NCBI RefSeq assembly: GCF_003477885.1
Contig: NZ_QUEE01000002.1
Coordinates: 186,001 to 250,000 of the forward strand
DNA: 64,000 nt
Direction: 5' to 3'
Source: Lachnotalea sp. AF33-28
GTDB taxonomy: Bacteria; Bacillota; Clostridia; Lachnospirales; Lachnospiraceae
The position numbers and the translations under genes are program-made. Under the pieces are notes generated by a model, which was not told where the DNA came from, did no database searches, and saw only the letters and a program-made list of their open reading frames with translations. Numbering within the stretch: position 1 is the stretch's first letter; the number at the start of each line of letters is the position of its first letter. This document shows positions 59,428-64,000 of this stretch, one piece after another.

Positions 59428-60636
59428 ATGGATAAAATCAAAATGACGACTCCTCTGGTTGAGATGGACGGAGATGAGATGACCAGGATACTCTGGAAGA
59501 TGATCAAAGATGAACTGCTTAGTCCCTTTGTGGATCTCAACACGGAGTATTATGATCTGGGCCTGGAATACCGTGAACAAACAAATGATCAGGTGACGGT
59601 AGATGCTGCCAACGCTACGAAAAAATACGGCGTGGCTGTGAAATGCGCCACAATCACCCCCAACGCGGCCAGAGTACAGGAGTATCATCTGAAGGAAATG
59701 TGGAAGAGCCCCAACGGCACGATCCGTGCGATTCTGGACGGAACCGTGTTCCGTGCGCCGATTCTGGTTAAGGGAATCGAACCGTATGTGAAAAGCTGGA
59801 AGAAGCCGATCACCATCGCCCGCCACGCGTATGGCGATGTATATAAGGCTGTTGAGATGAAGATACCGGCCCCCGGCAAATGTGAGCTGGTATATACGAA
59901 TGAGTCAGGAGAAGAGTCCAGAGAGCTGATACATAATTTTACGGGAGCGGGGATTATCCAGGGCATGCACAACACCAGAGCTTCTATAGAAAGCTTTGCC
60001 AGAAGCTGCTTTAACTTCGCGCTGGACACCTGTCAGGATCTGTGGTTTGCCACCAAAGATACCATATCCAAAAAATACGACCACACCTTTAAAGATATCT
60101 TCCAGGAGATCTTTGACGCAGAGTATAAGGACAGATTTGATGCCGCGGGCATTGAATACTTCTACACGCTGATCGATGACGCGGTTGCCAGAGTGATTAA
60201 ATCCGAAGGCGGCTTTATCTGGGCATGCAAAAATTATGACGGCGATGTGATGAGCGATATGGTGGCCACGGCATTCGGTTCTCTTGCCATGATGACTTCC
60301 GTGCTGGTATCCCCGGAAGGTTACTATGAGTATGAGGCGGCTCATGGAACCGTGCAGAGGCATTATTATAAGCACTTAAAGGGCGAGTCCACCTCCACAA
60401 ACCCTATAGCTACCATTTTTGCCTGGACAGGCGCGCTGCGAAAGCGCGGGGAACTGGACCGGAATGAGGAACTCAAAGCGTTTGCGGACAAGCTGGAAAA
60501 GGCTTCCATAGATACGATCGAGTCCGGTGTCATGACAAAGGATCTGGCACTGATCACCACATTTAAGGATCCGCAGGTGGTAACCAGCGAGGGCTTTATC
60601 AAAGCGATCCGCACGACATTGGAAAAAATGATGTAA
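59428..60636 (+). CDS. icd: Isocitrate dehydrogenase (NADP-dependent, homodimeric)
   Basis: A 402-residue enzyme converting isocitrate to 2-oxoglutarate, CO2 and NADPH, probably for glutamate synthesis. It is of the type shared with eukaryotic cytosolic IDH: VEMDGDEMTRILWKMIKDEL, KSPNGTIRAILDGTVFRAPI with the substrate-binding Ser/Asn/Arg, AYGDVYKAVE, and the NADP loop HGTVQRHYYKH. I choose the ATG at 59428 behind GGAGG. Very strong promoter upstream. No other TCA genes are adjacent. Confidence 0.94.
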   Translation: MDKIKMTTPLVEMDGDEMTRILWKMIKDELLSPFVDLNTEYYDLGLEYREQTNDQVTVDAANATKKYGVAVKCATITPNAARVQEYHLKEMWKSPNGTIRAILDGTVFRAPILVKGIEPYVKSWKKPITIARHAYGDVYKAVEMKIPAPGKCELVYTNESGEESRELIHNFTGAGIIQGMHNTRASIESFARSCFNFALDTCQDLWFATKDTISKKYDHTFKDIFQEIFDAEYKDRFDAAGIEYFYTLIDDAVARVIKSEGGFIWACKNYDGDVMSDMVATAFGSLAMMTSVLVSPEGYYEYEAAHGTVQRHYYKHLKGESTSTNPIATIFAWTGALRKRGELDRNEELKAFADKLEKASIDTIESGVMTKDLALITTFKDPQVVTSEGFIKAIRTTLEKMM

Positions 60637-60642
60637 TATCAC

Positions 60643-60746
60643 GTAACAGTTCAGACGGCGGGAAAACAGGTGCAAAAGCAGGTGTTAAGCTTGGCTTTAA
60701 AGCCTGCTTTTGCACCTGTTTTCACATCGGATGTCTAAACTGTTAC
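60643..60746. repeat. Complete GTAACAG-family element with inner hairpin
   Basis: Outer ends GTAACAGTTCAGAC and GTCTAAACTGTTAC are inverted repeats with one mismatch. Inside, GAAAACAGGTGCAAAAGCAGG pairs with its perfect complement at 60703-60723 around a small loop. It may double as the icd terminator. Confidence 0.85.
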
Positions 60747-60777
60747 AATATCATAGAAAAACGAGGAGAAATTAAAA

Positions 60778-61416
60778 ATGAAAATTGCGTTAATTAATGA
60801 GAATAGCCAGGCGGCAAAAAATGAGATGATCTGTGACAACCTGAAAAAAATCGTGGAGCCCATGGGACACGAGGTTTATAACTACGGCATGTATACGGCG
60901 GAGGATGAGACGCAGCTGACCTATGTTATGTGCGGTCTCCTGGCGGCAATCCTGCTTAACTCCAAGGCAGCCGACTATGTTGTGACCGGCTGCGGCACGG
61001 GCGAGGGCGCGATGCTGGCCTGCAATTCTTTCCCCAACGTGCTCTGCGGCCATATTGTGGATTCAGAAGATGCGTTTATGTTTGCACAGATCAATGACGG
61101 CAACGCCATTGCGCTGCCTTTTGCAAAGGGATTCGGCTGGGGCGCTGAGCTGCGTCTGCAGTATATTTTTGAGAAGCTGTTCGGATGCGAAAGCGGACAG
61201 GGTTATCCCAAGGAGCGCGTGGTACCGGAGCAGAGAAATAAAAAGATCCTGGATCAGGTAAAGAAGATCACGCATACGGATATGATGACCATCTTAAAGA
61301 ATATCGATCAGGATTTCTTAAAGACAGCGATAAGCGGTGAGAAATTCCAGGAATATTTCTTCGCAAACTGCCAGGACGAAGAGATGGCAGCCTACATCAA
61401 ATCCGTACTTGCCTGA
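60778..61416 (+). CDS. RpiB/LacA-family sugar-phosphate isomerase-like protein
   Basis: A 212-residue protein. The N-terminal 145 residues follow the RpiB/LacAB fold: MKIALINENSQAAKN, then VVTGCGTGEGAMLACNSFPNV, the region of the catalytic Cys/Thr, and a His/Asn loop. The C-terminal 65 residues extend past standard RpiB (about 150) and match the longer clostridial group, whose exact sugar phosphate is not known. CGAGGAG precedes the ATG. It stands between two repeat-rich gaps. Confidence 0.85.
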   Translation: MKIALINENSQAAKNEMICDNLKKIVEPMGHEVYNYGMYTAEDETQLTYVMCGLLAAILLNSKAADYVVTGCGTGEGAMLACNSFPNVLCGHIVDSEDAFMFAQINDGNAIALPFAKGFGWGAELRLQYIFEKLFGCESGQGYPKERVVPEQRNKKILDQVKKITHTDMMTILKNIDQDFLKTAISGEKFQEYFFANCQDEEMAAYIKSVLA

Positions 61417-61469
61417 CACGCGGCGGACCGCTCATCAGCCTGAGGGCTGATGGCAGGATATAGAGGAGC

Positions 61470-61558
61470 ACCGGTGTGCATAGGTCATCCGCTTAAGGAT
61501 GGCGGCCGAATAAAAAGAAATAAAAGTGTGCCAAGGTCACCGGTCTGACGGCCGGTGA
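61470..61558 (+). repeat. Two diverged double-hairpin leader repeats
   Basis: First unit: GCAC-CGGT-GTGC, ATAGGTCATCCGC and GGATGGCGGCC. Second unit: reduced stem 1 (GTGTGCC), then GTCACCGGTC-TGAC-GGCCGGTGAC, a 10-bp stem with one G-U pair. CGGAGGGG, the ribosome binding site of the phosphohexomutase, follows. Confidence 0.8.
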
Positions 61559-61576
61559 CAGGTTTCGGAGGGGAAA

Positions 61577-63082
61577 ATGGCGGATTTACGGAAATTGCAA
61601 AATGGCAGCGATGTGCGGGGCATCGCGGTGGAAGGCGTGGAAGGGGAACATGTGAACCTGACAGCGGATGCGGTAAACCGAATCGCGCAGGCTTATGCAA
61701 TCTGGCTGGCTAAACGCCTGAAAAAGGAACCGAAGGATCTGGTAATCGGCGTGGGACATGACTCCAGAATCACAGCAGATGCGCTGAAGTCCGCCGCCTT
61801 TGCGGGCATGTGCGGACAGGGAGTATCCTGCAGGGACTGCGGTCTGGTGTCCACGCCATCCATGTTTATGACGACTGTATTTCCGGAATTTTTATTTGAC
61901 GGCGCTGTCATGATTACAGCCAGCCACCTGCCCTTTAACCGCAACGGTATGAAATTCTTTACCCGGGAGGGCGGGCTGGAGCATGAGGATATCGCAGAGA
62001 TTCTGGACTTAGCGGGCTCTCTGGACGTCTGTGACGGAGAGGGGGCTGCTAAGTCTGTTTGCAGCCTTACGGTGTATACCGCCCATCTGCGGGATAAGAT
62101 TAAATCCGGCGTCGCGGCCGAGGATTATGAGCATCCGTTAAAAGGGCTGAAGGTTGTGGTGGATGCCGGAAACGGCGCAGGCGGGTTCTTTGCCGAGCAG
62201 GTACTAAAGCCTTTGGGAGCGGATATCGGCGGCAGTCAGTTCCTGGAGCCGGACGGCATGTTCCCCAACCATATCCCCAATCCGGAGAATAAAAAAGCCA
62301 TGGAAGCGATTAAAAGTGCCGTGCTGGGCAGCCATGCCGATTTAGGTCTGATTTTTGATACGGATGTGGACCGGATGTCCGCGGTGCTTCCGGATGGCGC
62401 ACAGATCAACCGGGATGCGATCATAGCTATGATCGCGTCCGTCCTGTCAGAGGAGCATCCCGGTGAGACTGTGGTGACGGATTCGGTTACCTCGGACCGG
62501 CTGCAGGATTTTTTGGAGAACCGTCTGGGGATGAAGCAGCACAGGTTTAAGCGTGGATACAAAAATGTGATTAACGAGGCGATCCGCCTGAATAAAGAGG
62601 GCGTTATGACCCCATTGGCGATAGAAACATCGGGCCACGGCGCACTCAAGGAGAATTATTTCCTGGACGACGGCGCCTATCTGGCGGTAAAACTTTTGAT
62701 CGCTGCGGCCAGGGCAGCCAAAGACGGCAAAAAGCTGGCTTCCTATCTGGAGGGCTTTCGTGAAGGCTTCGATGAACGGGAATTCCGGTTTGAGATTGCC
62801 GGTGAGGATTACCGCAGTTACGGCCAGCAGGCTTTGGAGACTGCCGGGGAGCGGGCAAAAGCCATGGGATATCCGGCAGTGCCCAACAATTATGAAGGCG
62901 TGCGTATTTCTTTCCACGATGAACACATCAGGGGCTGGCTGCTGTTTCGGATGTCGCTGCATGATCCGGTGATCGCGCTGAATATGGAAGGTGAACGGCC
63001 GGGAGACTGCGGGCGCATGATCGATGCTGTAAAGCAGTGGTTTGCCGGATTTGACAGGGTGGATATAAGCTGTCTCAACTAG
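61577..63082 (+). CDS. Phosphomannomutase/phosphoglucomutase family enzyme
   Basis: A 501-residue phosphohexomutase. The phosphoserine loop is TASHLPFNRNG (Ser116), the metal loop is DTDVDRM, the sugar-binding loop ETSGHGA, and the C-terminal phosphate-binding segment RISFHDEHIRGWLLFRMSLHDP. The family interconverts hexose 1- and 6-phosphates for nucleotide-sugar synthesis. The variant HLPFN in place of HNPxx is the clostridial group. GGAGGGG is seven bases upstream of the ATG. It follows two double-hairpin repeats. Confidence 0.92.
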   Translation: MADLRKLQNGSDVRGIAVEGVEGEHVNLTADAVNRIAQAYAIWLAKRLKKEPKDLVIGVGHDSRITADALKSAAFAGMCGQGVSCRDCGLVSTPSMFMTTVFPEFLFDGAVMITASHLPFNRNGMKFFTREGGLEHEDIAEILDLAGSLDVCDGEGAAKSVCSLTVYTAHLRDKIKSGVAAEDYEHPLKGLKVVVDAGNGAGGFFAEQVLKPLGADIGGSQFLEPDGMFPNHIPNPENKKAMEAIKSAVLGSHADLGLIFDTDVDRMSAVLPDGAQINRDAIIAMIASVLSEEHPGETVVTDSVTSDRLQDFLENRLGMKQHRFKRGYKNVINEAIRLNKEGVMTPLAIETSGHGALKENYFLDDGAYLAVKLLIAAARAAKDGKKLASYLEGFREGFDEREFRFEIAGEDYRSYGQQALETAGERAKAMGYPAVPNNYEGVRISFHDEHIRGWLLFRMSLHDPVIALNMEGERPGDCGRMIDAVKQWFAGFDRVDISCLN

Positions 63083-63112
63083 TACTGGCACCGGATCAAA
63101 GGAGTGTGAAGT

Positions 63113-64000
63113 ATGGAACAGATGTCTCTGTTTGAGGACAGAAAACCGGCAGCTCCTCTGGCCAGCCGGCTGCGCCCTGCTTCTCTCAAAGAATTCGTGG
63201 GCCAGACCCATCTGCTGGGAGAGGGCAAGGTGCTGAAACGTCTGATCGATACGGATCAGATTTCATCCATGATCTTCTGGGGACCGCCCGGAGTGGGCAA
63301 GACCACTCTCGCAAGCATCATCGCAGCGCATACCAGGGCAGAGTTTATCAATTTCAGTGCGGTGACAAGCGGGATCAAAGAGATCAGGGAAGTCATGACA
63401 AAGGCGGAGAACAGCCGGTTTTTAGGCCAGAAGACGATATTGTTTGTAGATGAGATCCACCGCTTTAACAAAGCACAGCAGGATGCGTTCCTGCCATTTG
63501 TGGAAAAGGGGAGCATTATACTGATCGGTGCAACGACGGAAAATCCGTCCTTTGAAATCAATTCAGCTCTTCTCTCCAGATGCCAGGTGTTTGTGCTGAA
63601 GGCGCTGGATACGCCGGATCTGGTGCGGATGCTTCAAAGGGCGCTGACAGATCCTAAGGGCTTTGGCGGGCAGCCTGTCTCCATCGGTCCGGATATGCTC
63701 GCTGTGATTGCAGGGTTTGCCAACGGCGATGCCAGGACTGCATTAAATACGCTGGAGATGGTGATCTTAAACGGCGAGATCGACCGTGAGGGAACTATCC
63801 ACGTCACGGAAGCAACCCTCGAGCAGTGTATGGGCAAAAAGACATTTCTCTACGACAAAAAGGGCGAGGAGCATTATAACCTGATCTCAGCCCTGCATAA
63901 GTCCATGAGAAACAGTGATCCGGATGCGGCGGTTTACTGGCTTGCCCGGATGCTGGAAGCGGGAGAGGATCCGCTGTATGTGGCAAGAAGGCTGGTCCGG
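63113..64000 (+). CDS. rarA: Replication-associated recombination protein A, 3' end beyond window
   Basis: The first 296 residues of a AAA+ ATPase of the RarA/MgsA family, which acts at stalled replication forks. A PIP-like start (MEQMSLFED) is followed by PLASRLRPASLKEFVGQTHL, Walker A GPPGVGKT (57-64), Walker B FVDEIHRF (near 112), sensor 1 GATTENPSFE and the sensor-2 region. The ATG has AAAGGAG eight bases upstream. It begins 30 bases after the phosphohexomutase and has no stop within the window. Confidence 0.95.
   Translation, partial: MEQMSLFEDRKPAAPLASRLRPASLKEFVGQTHLLGEGKVLKRLIDTDQISSMIFWGPPGVGKTTLASIIAAHTRAEFINFSAVTSGIKEIREVMTKAENSRFLGQKTILFVDEIHRFNKAQQDAFLPFVEKGSIILIGATTENPSFEINSALLSRCQVFVLKALDTPDLVRMLQRALTDPKGFGGQPVSIGPDMLAVIAGFANGDARTALNTLEMVILNGEIDREGTIHVTEATLEQCMGKKTFLYDKKGEEHYNLISALHKSMRNSDPDAAVYWLARMLEAGEDPLYVARRLVR

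Overview
The window looks like chromosome from a spore-forming, obligately fermentative member of the Clostridia, most likely a fairly GC-rich Lachnospiraceae. The grounds are the gene repertoire (ThiT under a TPP riboswitch, a YtaF-like protein, an SpoIID-domain protein, a MutS2-type protein, a long-form PyrF, clostridial-style 6S RNA), strong AGGAGG ribosome binding sites, TTGACA/TATAAT promoters and the absence of outer-membrane genes. This is inference; no rRNA or species marker is present.

Layout. 1-4.5 kb: the 3' part of a MutS2-like gene and a large SF2 helicase with membrane segments. 4.5-7.8 kb: a LysR regulator divergent from an iron alcohol dehydrogenase, then an AraC regulator. 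8.1-19.1 kb: a nine-gene catabolic operon (oligopeptide-type ABC importer, two D-2-hydroxyacid dehydrogenases, a beta-propeller hydrolase-like protein, an Ldh_2-family dehydrogenase), preceded and interrupted by tandem arrays of a double-hairpin repeat. 19.3-22.7 kb: a MazG-like pyrophosphohydrolase, a PPOX-family protein, a 111-bp tandem repeat and a PilZ glycosyltransferase. 22.8-33.2 kb: an uncharacterised protein with a two-component system, superoxide dismutase, and a MacB/Ykn-type export operon with two adaptor proteins and a repeat-bearing lipoprotein. A shared 20-bp site upstream of the kinase operon and the export operon suggests one regulon. 33.3-43 kb: MATE efflux pump, YtaF-like protein, a Gld-type ABC operon and a GH25 muramidase. 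43-45 kb: a graveyard of gene fragments, a GpsA-like gene and a large palindrome. 45-49.6 kb: pyrF, riboswitch-controlled thiT, tRNA-Gly(CCC), and a DNA-repair gene pair with two LexA-like boxes at its promoter. 49.8-53.1 kb: a metallophosphoesterase and a REC/HD-GYP/GGDEF c-di-GMP protein. 53.2-56.5 kb: acyP-deoB-cdd-pdp nucleoside salvage operon. 56.5-64 kb: 6S RNA, SpoIID-domain protein, isocitrate dehydrogenase, RpiB-like protein, phosphohexomutase and the start of rarA.

The most distinctive feature is non-coding. A 56-58 bp double hairpin with an invariant AGGTCA between its two stems recurs at five loci (about eleven copies, plus one degenerate copy before thiT). It is always in the sense orientation and directly upstream of a ribosome binding site, sometimes inside an operon. 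Two further hairpin-rich dispersed repeat families, and a shorter shared 15-base motif, are also present.
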